Shown one piece after another: positions 23,473-34,772 of a stretch of DNA of 64,000 bases (its first letter is position 1; every line of letters starts with the position of its first letter). The position numbers and the translations under genes were made by a program. Source of the stretch: Aegilops tauschii subsp. strangulata (taxonomy: Eukaryota; Streptophyta; Magnoliopsida; Poales; Poaceae); assembly GCF_002575655.3 (NCBI RefSeq), contig NC_053039.3:45509290-45573289 (forward strand), read 5' to 3'. A model generated the notes under the pieces. The model saw nothing but the letters and a program-made list of their open reading frames with translations. It searched no databases and was not told where the DNA came from.

Positions 23473-25016
23473 ACTCCCCCAAGATTAGACCTCGCTTGTC
23501 CTCAAGCGGAAGCTGATAACGATAAATATGTCCACATGTTTAGAGGTAGAGGTGTCGATAAAATAAAATACGGACATGAGGGCATCATGATCATTCTTAT
23601 AACAGCAACATATATGGATAATGTCATATGATTTCTTATGCTCAAGTAATATTCTATTCACAATGCAAAGTATGAATCAGAAACTTTATTGAGAACTAGC
23701 AAACTATAATCTCAGTCATTGAAGCAATTGCAATTTATCATACCATCAGAAAGAGTCTATGTCAGAGCTTTTCAGCAAGTCCACATACTCAACTATCATT
23801 TAGTCTTTCACAATTGCTAACACTCACGCAATACTTGTGGTTACGGAGTTTTAATCGGACACAGAGAAAGATAGGGGCTTATAGTTTCGCCTCCCAACCT
23901 TTTACCTCAAAGGTAAAGTCAACAATAATAGTTCATGCTAACTTACATCCAATTAGATATATATATCTGGATCTTTCCAACATACTGTGCTTGCCAAAGG
24001 ATAAAATGTAAAAAGGAAAGGTGAAGATCACCATGACTCTTGCATAAGGTAGAAGATAAAATTAAAAGATAGGCCCTTCGCAGAGGGAAGCAGAGGTTGT
24101 CATGCGCTTTCAGGGTTGGATGCACAAAATCTTAATGCAAAAGAACGTCACTTTATATTGCCACTTGTGATATGGACCTTTATTATGCAGTCCATCGCTT
24201 TTATTTATTCCACATCACAAGATCGTATAAAGTTTATTTCCTCCACACTAATCAATCATACATATTTAGAGAGCAATTTTTATTGCTTGCATCGATGACA
24301 ACTTACTTGAAGGATCTTACTCAATCCATAGGTAGATATGATGGACTCTGATGGAAAAAGTGGGTTTAAAGGTTTTTGGAAGCACAAGTAGTATCTCTAC
24401 TTGGTGCAAAGAATTTGGCTAGCATGAGGGGGAAAGGCAAGCTCAACATGTTGGATGATCCATGACAATATACTTTATTTCAGATATAAGAAAACATAAC
24501 CCATTACGTTGTCTTCCTTGTCCAACATCAACTCTTTAGCATGTCATATTTTAATGAGTGCTCACAATCATAAAAGATGTCCAAGATAGTATATTTATAT
24601 GTGAAACCTCTCTTTCTTTATTACTTCCTATTAATTGCAACGATGAGCAAAACCATGTTTGTCAACTCTCAACAACTTTTAATCATCATACTCTTTCTAT
24701 GTGAAGTCATTACTATCAATATGATCTCTTTTTATTCTTTCTTTTTCTTTTATTCCCTCAAGATCATAGCAAAATAATCAAGCCCTTGACTCTACACTAA
24801 TCTTTATTATATAGCTCACGGACTCGATTACATAAAGGGATCATAAAGCAAAACTCAAAACTAGATCATACCAAAAACTTTATTCTACTAGATCAAGATA
24901 TTACTAAAAGGATTGAACTAAGAAAACGGTAAAGATAGAGATGTGATGGTGATACGATACTGGGGCACCTCCCCCAAGCTTAGCAGTTGCCAAGGGGAGT
25001 GCCCATACCCACGTGA
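23473..25016 (-). other. Gypsy B non-coding region before the 3' LTR
   Basis: AT-rich, collinear with 10578-12138 in copy A. No coding signal. Confidence 0.75.
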
Positions 25017-25538
25017 TTATGTCTCCTTTGTTGGTGAGGAAGGTGGTGGAGTTGTTGATGATGTGGGCTTGTCGTCCATCTTCCAAGGCATAGGATCACC
25101 ATCATAGAAGGATGATCAAGTCTCCGGGATCCTCAAATCTGCAGCCAAACTCATCCTCTTGAATCTACATTCATACTCACAGTTTTGGTTTTGCAGGGCA
25201 TAGATTTGGGCTTGGAGGTGCTCGATCTTCTCGTGAAGCTTGAAGATGGTCTCCCCAATGTTCTTGGCATCCAGCTTGTGGTTATTGGTGAACTCTGCCA
25301 TCATCATGTGGTTGGAGTTGAGTCCATGTTCCACCATCCCCTGGCACTTGAAAACTTGTTGCTCCATTGCTTCGAGCCTCGTCTCCATGCTTCTGGTCCC
25401 CTTCAGTCCCTCAACATCGCGGATGTGCAGCAACCCATCACGCATCTCAATGGTTTGAGGGTGTCGCAGCACCTCCGCGAGGTAAGGGTTGATGACCTTC
25501 TCGAAGAACTTGTCCTTGGGGGTGCTTGGAGACGTCAT
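25017..25538 (-). pseudogene. Gypsy B 3' accessory ORF, different body from copy A
   Basis: It opens MTSPSTPKDKFFEKVINPYL and carries a long helical region (ETIFKLHEKIEHLQAQIYAL). It is open for 140 residues to a TGA near 25116. Read through that codon, it continues SSFYDGDPMPWKMDDKPTSS and ends SSPTKET at 25017. The tail resembles that of copy A (KPSPPSSLLKKET), while the rest shares no visible similarity. The DNA just upstream of both ORFs is alike. Function unknown; no membrane segment. Confidence 0.6.
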
Positions 25539-25864
25539 GATGATCTAGATCTGTCAGAAAAACAGCTCGAAACAAAAACAGAGGATATTTGCGTGATACA
25601 GGGGTCAAAACCTTCGGGAGATTATATAATGAATTTTACCGACCAAAATATGTATCGTGCAAGAAAACGGAGTCCGGAGAGCACACGAGGTGCCCGCGAG
25701 GCAGGGGGCGCGCCCAGGGGGGTAGGGCGCGCCCTCCACCCTCGTGGAGCTCTCGTGTCCTTCCCGGACTGCTTCCTATTTTTCTATTTTTCTAAATATT
25801 CCAAAACGGAGAAAAATTGCCATTAGGACTGTTTTGGATTCGGTTTACTTACCGTACCACGTAC

Positions 25865-28800
25865 CTATTCCTTTTCGGAGTCTGAAACGTTCTGGAAAGT
25901 GTCTCTTATGTATTCCTCCGGTGTTACAGTTTCAATAACGTTGGTTTCAACATTTATAGGATTACCTGAGATATAATGTTTGATTCTTTGACCGTTCACC
26001 ACCTTCGGATTTGTGCCTTCGAAATTGTTGATTTTTATGGCACCGGAACGATAGACTTCCTCGATAACGTAAGGACCTTCCCATTTAAAGAGAAGTTTTC
26101 CTACAAAAAATCTTAAACGAGAGTTGTATAGCAATACATAATCACCTACATTAAACTCACGCTTTTGTATTCTTTTGACATGCCATCTTTTAACTTTTTC
26201 TTTAAACAACTTGGCATTTTCATAGGCTTGGGTTCTCCATTAATTCATCAAGTGAGCTAATGTCAAATAACCTCTTCTCACCGGCAAGTTTGAAATCATA
26301 GTTGAGCTCTTTAATAGCTCAATATGCCTTATGTTCTAGTTCGAGAGGTAAGTGACATGCTTTTCCATAAACCATTTTATATGGAGACATACCCATAGGA
26401 TTTTTATATGCAGTTCTATAGGCCCATAATGCATCATCAAGTTTCTTGGACCAATTCTTTCTAGACCTATTAACAGTCTTTTGCAAAATTAATTTAAGCT
26501 CTCTATTGCTCAATTCTACTTAACCACTAGACTGTGGGTGATAAGGAGATGCAATTCTATGATTAACATCATACTTAGCAAGCATTTTACGAAAGGCACC
26601 ATGAATAAAATGTGAACCACCATCAGTCATTAAATATCTAGGGACTCCAAACCTCGGAAAAATAACTTCTTTAAGCATCTTAATAGAAGTGTGATGATCA
26701 GCACTACTAGTTGGAATAGCTTCTACCCACTTAGTAACGTAATCAACAGCAACTAAAATATGTGTATATCCATTAGAGGCAGGAAATGGTCCCATATAAT
26801 CAAAGCCCCAAACATCAAATGGTTCAATAACAAGTGAATAATTCATAGGCATTTCTTGACGTCTACTAATATTACCAATTCATTGACATTCGTCACAGGG
26901 TAAGACAAACTTACGGGCATCCTTGAAGAGAGTAGGCCAATAAAAACCGGATTGCAATACCTTATGTGCAGTTCTATCTCCAGCGTGGTGTCCTCCCTAA
27001 GCCTCGGAGTGACACTTGCGTAGGATCTGTTCCTGTTCATGCTCAGGTACACAATGCCTAATAACACCATCTACTCCTTCTTTATAAAGATGTGGGTCAA
27101 CCCAGAAGTAATGTCTTAAATCATAGAAAAACTTTTTCTTTTGCTGGTATGTGAAACTAGGTGGTATGAATTTAGCAACAATGTAATTAGCATAATCAGC
27201 ATACCATGGAGCAGTACGAGAAGCATTTATGACATTTAATTGTTCATCGGGAAAGCTATCATCAATAGGTAGTGGGTCATCAAGAACATTCTCTAACCTA
27301 GACAAGTTGTCTGCAACGGGGTTCTCAGCTCCCTTTCTATCAATAATATGCAAATCAATTCTTGTAGCAAGAGAACCCATCTAATAAGTCTAGGTTTAGC
27401 ATCTTTCTTTTCCATAAGATATTCAATAGCAGCATGATCCGTGTGAATAGTTACTTTAGAATCAACAATATAAGGTCTGAACTTATCACAAGCAAATACA
27501 ACTGCTAAGAATTCTTTTTCAGTAGTAGCATAATTTCTCTGGGCATTGTCTAGAGTTTTACTAGCATATTGAATAACATTTAATTTCTTATCAACTCTTT
27601 TCCCTAGAACAGCACCTACAGCAGAATCACTAGCATCACACATAATTTCAAAAGGTAAATTCCAATCAGGTGGCTGAACAATAGGTGCAGAGATCAATGC
27701 CTTCTTAAGTATTTCAAATGCTTCTACACAATCATCATCAAAGACAAATGGTATATCTTTTTGTAATAAATTAGTCAGAGGCCGAGAAATTTTTGAGAAG
27801 TCCTTGATGAACCTCCTATAAAATCCAGCGTGATCAAGGAAACTTTTTATACCTTTGATGTCATTGGGACAGGGCTTCTTTTCAATAGCATCAACTTTAG
27901 CTTTATCAACGTCAATACCTCTTTCAGAAATTTTATGCCCCAAGACAATACCTTCATTAACCATAAAGTGGCACTTTTCCCAATTCAAGACAAGGTTAGT
28001 GTCTTCACATCTCTGCAAAACTCGATCAAGGTTGCTCAAGCAATCATCAAAAGAGGATTCATAGACGGAGAAATCGTCCATGAAAACCTCACAAATCTTT
28101 TCACAAAAGTCAGAGAATATAGCCATCATGCATCTTTGAAAGGTAGAAGGTGCATTAAATAAACCAAAAGGCATACGTCTATAAGCAAAAGTACCGAAAG
28201 GGCAAGTAAATGTGGTCTTAGCTTGATCATCAGCTGACACAGGTATTTGAGAGAAACCGGAATAACCATCTAGAAAGCAAACATGTGTATGTTTGGATAA
28301 TCTTTCTAGCATTTGATCAATAAAAGGTAAGGGGTAATGATCTTTTTTGGTAGCCTTATTTAATTTGCGGAAATCAATTACCATCCTATAACCTGTAATA
28401 ATTCTTTGCGGAATCAATTCATCTTTATCATTAGGAACGACAGTAATACCTCCCTTCTTAGGGACACAATGGACAGGACTTACCCACTGACTATCAGCAA
28501 CGGGATAGATTATACCTGCCTCAAGGAGCTTTAGTGTTTACTTTCTTACCACTTCTTTCATTTTAGGATTTAGCCGTCGTTGATGATCAATAACTTGTTT
28601 GGCATCTTTCTCCAAATTTATTTTGTGTTGACATAGAGTTGGACTAATGCCCTTAAGATCATCAAGAGTATATCCAATAGCAGCACGGTGCTTCTTCAGA
28701 GTTTTCAATAATTTTTCTTCCTCCTTCTCTGAAAGGTTAGCACTAATAATAACAGGATATATCTTCTTTTCATCAAGATAAGCATATTTAAGAGTATCAG

Positions 28801-29754
28801 GCAATGGGTTAAGCTCAAACACGGGATCACCCTTGGGTGGAGGAGGATCCCCTAGGATTTCAACAGGCAAGTTGTGTTTCAGAATAGGTCCTTGTTTAAA
28901 GAACACTTCATCTATTTCCCTTCTTTCATTCATAAACATATCATTTTCATGGTCTAGCAAATATTGTTCTAAAGGATCACTAGGAGGCACGACAATAGAA
29001 GCAAGACCAATAATTTCATCCTTACTAGGCAATTCCTCTTCACGGTGTTGTCTACGAAATTTAGAAAAGTTAAATTCATGAGACATATCACCTAAACCAA
29101 CAGTAACAACATCCTTTTTGCTGTCTATCTTAGCATTAACAGTGTTTAAGAAGGGTCTACGAAATATAATGGGACAAAAGCTATCTTGTGGGGAACCAAG
29201 AACAAGAAAATTAGCAGGATATTTAGTTTTCCCACACAAGACTTCAATGTCTCTAACAATTCCAATTGGTGATATAGTATCTCTATTGGCAAGCTTAATG
29301 GTAACATCAATTTCCTCTAACTCAGCGGGTGCAATATCATGCATAATTTCTTTGTATAAATCAATAGGTATTGCACTAGCACTAGCACCCATATCACACA
29401 AGCCATGATAACAATGATCTCCTATTTTAACAGAAATAACAGGCATGCCTACCACAGGTCTATGTTTATCTTTATCACAAGGTTTAGCAATTCTAGCGGT
29501 CTCATCACAGAAATAAATAACATGCCCATCAATATTATCAGCCAAGAGATCTTTAACAATAGCAATATTAGGTTCAACTTTAACTTGCTCAGGAGGTGTA
29601 TAAGTTCTAATATTGCTTTTACGAACCACAGTTGAAGCTTTAGCATGATCCTTTAATCTAACAGGGAATGGTGGTTTCTCAACATAGGCAGTAGGAACAA
29701 TAGGATCATTATAAGTGATAGTCTTTTCTTCAACTTTAATAGGTGCAGCTACTT
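25865..29754 (-). pseudogene. Gypsy B pol: protease, RT, RNase H, integrase (degenerate)
   Basis: In order on the minus strand: protease (LCDMGASASAIPIDLY, near 29380), a linker, a stop after EVVRK near 28540, RT ([20 protein letters not shown]; box FMDDFSVYE), RNase H, a frameshift near 27355, then the zinc region and integrase core ([25 protein letters not shown] intact). The C-terminal part has RIQKREFNVGDYVLLYNSRL and stops at 25865. Stops also occur near 26997 (HSEA*), 26880 and 26520. The order PR-RT-RH-IN identifies Ty3/Gypsy. Confidence 0.9.
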
Positions 29755-30608
29755 TTACTTATATGGGAGGATGATATTTAAACCACTTCTCCTTAGGGAG
29801 ATCAACATGAGTAGAAAATATTCACAGAAAGAAGCTACTATCTCAGAGTCAAGTCCATATTTAGTGCTAAATTTACGGAAAACATCGGTATCCATAAAAG
29901 ATTTAACACAATCAAACTTAGGTGTCATACCTGACTCCTTACCTTCGTCGAGATCCCAATCTTCAGAGTTGCGTTTAATTCTTTCCAATAAATCCCATTT
30001 GAATTCAATAGTCTTCATCATAAAAGAGCCAACACAAGAAGTATCGAGCATGGTGCGATTGTTGTCAGAAAGCCGAGCATAAAATTTTTGAATAATCATT
30101 TCTCTGGAGAGCTCACGATTGGGGCATGAATATAACATAGACTTAAGCCTCCCCCAAGCTGGAGCGATGCTTTCTCCTTCGCGAGGCCAAAAATTATATA
30201 TATATAATTACGATCACGATGAACAAGATGCATAGGATAAAACTTGTGATGAAATTCCAATTTCAATCGCTTGTAGTTCCACGATCCCATATCATCACAT
30301 AGCCTATACCATGTCAATGCATGTCCCTTCAAAGATAAAGGGAAGACCTTCTTCTTGATAACATCATCGGGCATACCTGCAAGCTTAAATAATCCACAAA
30401 CTTCATCCACATATATTAGGTGCTCATCAGGATGTAATGTTCCATCTCCTGCAAAAGGATTAGCTAGCAGTTTTTCTATCATACCCGAAGGAATTTCAAA
30501 GTAGACATTTTCATTTTCAGTACGTTTAGTAGGTTGAGGAACAACTCTTTGCTCTACTGGTCGGGGTTAAGATACCCCGAACAAGCCCCTCAGAGGATTA
30601 CTTTCCAT
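29755..30608 (-). pseudogene. Gypsy B gag
   Basis: Homologous to 15622-16473. The ATG at 30606-30608 is followed after 13 codons by TAA where copy A has TCA (GVSSPRP becomes GVS*PRP). A frameshift lies near 30100-30190 (a TA expansion in TATATATA at 30194-30209 is the likely site). The slip before THVDLPKEKW and the stop after PPI are shared with copy A. Confidence 0.8.
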
Positions 30609-30686
30609 AGTAACAAGTGACAATAAATTTCAGCACACTATATAAATTTTTCCTTACCAAATTCCACCTACCAAAGGCGCTTCACT

Positions 30687-30703
30687 CCCCGGCAACGGCG
30701 CCA
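30687..30703 (-). other. Gypsy B primer-binding site (tRNA-Asp)
   Basis: Minus strand TGGCGCCGTTGCCGGGG, identical to copy A, 11 bases inside the 5' LTR. Confidence 0.8.
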
Positions 30704-30714
30704 GAAAAGAGTCT

Positions 30715-32218
30715 TGATGACCCACAAGTGTAGGGGATCTATCGTAGTCCTTTCGATAAGTAAGAGTGTCGAACCCAATGAGGAGCAGAAGGAAATGATA
30801 AGCGGTTTTCATCAAGGTATTCTCTGCAAGCACTGAAATTATAGGTAACAGATAGTTTTGTGATAAGATAATTTATAACGAGCAACAAGTAACAAAAGTA
30901 AATAAAGTGCAGCAAGGTGACCCAATCCTTTTTGTAGCAAAGGATAAGCCTGGACAAACTCTTATATAGAGAAAAGCGCTCCCGAGGACACATGGGAATT
31001 ATCGTCAAGCTAGTTTTCATCACGTTCATATGATTCGCGTTCGGTACTTTGATAATTTGATATGTGGGTGGACCGGTGCTTGGGTGCTGTCCTTACTTGG
31101 ACAAGCATCTCACTTATGATTAACTCCTATTGCAAGCATCCTCAACTACAAAAGAAGTATTAAGGTAAACCTAACCATAGCATGAAACATATGGATCCAA
31201 ATCAGCCCCTTACGAAGCAACGCATAAACTAGGGTTTAAGCTTCTGTCACTCTAGCAACCCATCATCTACTTATTACTTCCCAATGCCTTTCTCTAGGCC
31301 CAAATAATGGTGAAGTGTCATGTAGTCGACGTTCACATGACACCACTAGAGGAGAGACAACATACATCTCATCAAAATATCGAACGAATACCAAATTCAC
31401 ATGACTACTAATAGCAAGACTTCTCCCATGTCCTCGGGAACAAACGTAACTACTCACAAAGCATATTGATGTTCATAATCAGAGGAGTATTAATATGCAT
31501 ATAGGATCTAAACATATGATCTTCCACCAAATAAACCAACTAGCATCAACTACAAGGAGTAATCAACACTATTCGCAACCTACAAATACCAATCCCAGAC
31601 TTAGAGACAAGAATTGAATACAAGAGATGAACTAGGGTTTGAGAGGAGATGGTGTTGGTGAAGATGTTGATGGAGATTGGCCCCCTCCCGATGAGAGGAG
31701 CGTTGGTGAAATCGATGGCGATGATATCCCCCTGCCGGAGGGAAGTGTCCCCGGCAGAACAGCTCCGCGAGAGCCCTAGATTGGTTCCGCCAAGGTTCCG
31801 CCTCGTGGTGGCGGAGTCTCGTCCCGAAAGCTTGCCTATGATTTTTCTTCGAACGAAAGACTTCATATAGCAGAAGATGGGCACTGGAGGGCCAACAGGG
31901 GGGCAACGAGGCAGGGAGGCGCGCCCCCACCCTCGTGGCCAGGGTGTGGGCCCCCTCTGGTATTTCTTCCGCTCAGTATTTTTCATTATTTCCAAAAACA
32001 ACTTCCGTGGAGTTTCAGGACTTTTGGAGTTGTGCAGAATAGGTCTCTAATATTTGCTCCTTTTCCAGCCCAGAATTCCAGCTGCCGGCATTCTCCCTCC
32101 TTATGTAAACCTTGTAAAATAAGAGAGAATAGGCATAAGTATTGTGACATAACGTGTAATAACAACCCATAATGCAATAGATATTGATATAAAAGCATGA
32201 TGCAAAATGGACGTATCA
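30715..32218 (-). repeat. Gypsy B 5' LTR
   Basis: 1504 bp. By eye it is closer to its own 3' LTR than to those of copy A, as expected of an LTR pair. Confidence 0.9.
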
Positions 32219-32223
32219 TGCCC

Positions 32224-33495
32224 CCCTCCCCGTATATGAAGGAGTGGAGGAGGGGGAGGGGGCCGGCCACCCTAGGTGCGCCCCATGAGGAGTCCTACTC
32301 CCACCGGGAGTAGGACTCCCCCCTTCCAAGTGGGAGTAGGAGAGGAGAGGGAAGGAGAGAGAGGGGGGAAAGGAAAGGGGGGCGCGCGGCTGCCCTTGGC
32401 TGCCCCTCCTCTTCTCCACTAGGGCCCAATATGCCCATTAGTCTCCCCGGGGGGTTCCGATAACCCCCCGGTACTCCCGTATGTGTCCGAGACTACCCGA
32501 AACCATTCCGGTGTCCGAACATAGTCGTCCAATATATCGATCTTTATGTCTCGCCATTTCGAGACTCCTCGTCATGTCCGTGATCATATCCGGGACTCCG
32601 AACTACCTTCGGTACATCAAAACACAAAACTCATAATACCGATCGTCATCTAACTTTAAGCGTGCGGACCCTACGGGTTCGAGAACTATGTAGACATGAC
32701 CGAGACACGTCTCCGGTCAATAACCAATAGCGGAACCTGGATGCTCATATTGGCTCCTACATATTCTACTAAGATCTTTATCGGTCAAACCGCATAACAA
32801 CATACCTTGTTCCCTTTGTCATCGGTATGTTACTTGCCCGAGATTCGATCGTCGGTATCTCAATACCTAGTTCAATCTCGTTACCGGCAAGTCTCTTTAC
32901 TCGTTCTGTAATACATCATCTCGCAACTAACTCATTAGTCACAACGCTTGTAAGGCTTATAATGATGTGCATTACCGAGAGGGCCCAGAGATACCTCTCC
33001 AACAATCGGAGTGACAAATCCTAATCTCGAAATACGCCAACCCAACAAGTTCCTTTGGAGACACCTGTAGAGCACCTTCATAATCACCCAGTTACGTTGT
33101 GACGTTTGGTACCACACAAAGTGTTCCTCCGGTAAACGGGAGTTGCATAATCTCATAGTCATAGGAACATGTATAAGTCATGAAGAAAGCAATAGCAACA
33201 TACTACACGATCAAGTGCTAAGCTAACGGAATGGGTCAAGTCAATCACATTATTCTCCTAATAATGTGATCCTGTTAATCAAATGACAACTCATGTCCAT
33301 GGCTAGGAAACTTAACCATCTTCGATTAACGAGCTAGTCAAGTAGAGGCATACTAGTGACACTATGTTTGTCTATGTATTCACACATGTATTATGTTTCC
33401 GGTTAATACAATTCTAGCATGAATAATAAACATTTATCATGATATGAGGAAATAAATAATAACTTTATTATTGCCTCTAGGGCATATTTCCTTCA
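32224..33495 (-). repeat. Copia 5' LTR, outer fragment
   Basis: Continues 21966 after Gypsy B. The TATA region reads TTCATATAC where the 3' and solo LTRs have TTTATATAC. At many positions it agrees with the solo LTR at 39511-41249 against its own 3' LTR. Ends ...ATTTCCTTCA at 33495. Confidence 0.9.
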
Positions 33496-33500
33496 CGCAC

Positions 33501-34772
33501 GCCATGCACCGTTGGCTTTTTGGTTGTCTCTTCATCGGGGTCTTGCCGCTGCATTGTGGCCGGGTGCATGCTTTGATGCGACGCTGCATCGATGCTAATG
33601 GTAGGCATGCGACAACTTACTACGTCGAGAGGGGCGGCAGAGCAGGGCTACGTCAAGGGCATGCATGCAATGCACGGGCGCAGTGCTGCGGGTGGGTATG
33701 CATGCTGCAACGGGCGCCGACGCTGCAGTTAGGCACGCATGCAATGATGGAAAGGGCACTGCGTAGGCTTGGCCCATGCACCACGTCAACTCGTGTCATT
33801 GGATTCAAATGAACGGTCCTGATGCCCCAACGAGAGAGGCTGATCCAAACCCCACTGATTCAACCAATCAGCGCGTCTCATGCGGATCGAAGGACACTGT
33901 AGCTAACCCTAGCGCCTGATCTCAACCGTCCACGCACAACGATCGACGACCCGGTAGTGTGCGGGGTTTTGTGGGGTTTTGAGTGATCAGGGTTGAGCAT
34001 AACTAATTCAAAAAAAAATCAAAAAAAATATAAAACTTGCGCACATAGTCTTATTATGTCGTATAGTAACGAGAAAAATATATAAATATGGTCTACATAC
34101 ATTTTTATGAAAAATCCTTCACTAAATTGTCATTCCTCGAACAATGTAGTATGGAGTTCAAGGGAGAGATTACTTGGCACCCGAGAGTAGGTGGGGTTTT
34201 GAAAATGAAAAGTGTGAAAACCTCACCAAAACTTCATTTTGCATTGACTAAAAAAGATCTTAACTTACTTTCTCACTTTCATGTTTTAAACTTGTTTTAT
34301 ATATAATTTTCTATTAAACCTTGTTTTTTCAAAAAGAAAATAAAATAATAGAAAATTAATTCAATAAATAGTGAGACTTTAGATTTACACTATAGGTAGA
34401 ATAGATGTGTAGAAAAATTATTTGGCTGGTTCAGACAAGGTGCCAAAAAAACTTACTTAAATATGAGGCCGGTTACCCTACCTTTGGAGGTCATTTGAAA
34501 CACACTTTTCATGACTATGAGTTTAACTTACCAAAAGGGCTCAGATTGATCAGCAAGCAAACATATTTCAGTTGAGATACTTTAGATAGCATTAAAACAT
34601 CAATACCCCATCCCTAATTCAAATTTGAGCCCAAATTTGAATCCACTTTTGAATTTAAAACAATGACCAACAAACAAGTTCGAATAGAAATACGGGGATA
34701 CATAGTGACTACCAGTACGAACCAAATTACAAATATTATTACATGACATAAATTTTCAAACAGTTCTCTGTT
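33501..34772. other. MULE internal non-coding region, right of the Copia insertion
   Basis: 33501-33800 is GC-rich with CATGCA words, like 5200-5570, which it originally adjoined. 34000-34770 is AT-rich. No ORF with protein character and no second MULE end is seen here, which supports a single MULE. Confidence 0.5.

Larger units (their letters stand above)
21967..32218 (-). mobile_element. Gypsy (Athila-lineage) element, copy B
   Basis: 10252 bp, same family and orientation as copy A, LTRs at 21967-23472 and 30715-32218, perfect 5-bp duplication TGCCC. It keeps the protease/RT segment that copy A has lost. Inserted in the Copia 5' LTR. Several stops and frameshifts make it non-autonomous. 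Confidence 0.93.
5576..33495 (-). mobile_element. BARE/WIS/Angela-type Copia retrotransposon, interrupted twice
   Basis: Minus-strand LTRs begin TGAAGGAAATATGCCC and end ACGTTCCCCAAC(A/G). The 3' LTR is at 5576-7310. The 5' LTR is split into 21547-21966 and 32224-33495. Internal genes in order gag, protease, integrase, RT and RNase H are recognisable. Two Gypsy elements are inserted, in pol and in the 5' LTR; without them the element is about 8.7 kb, the normal size. The flanking 5-mers are CGCAT and CGCAC, a target duplication with one change. Several stops and frameshifts make it inactive. Confidence 0.93.
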
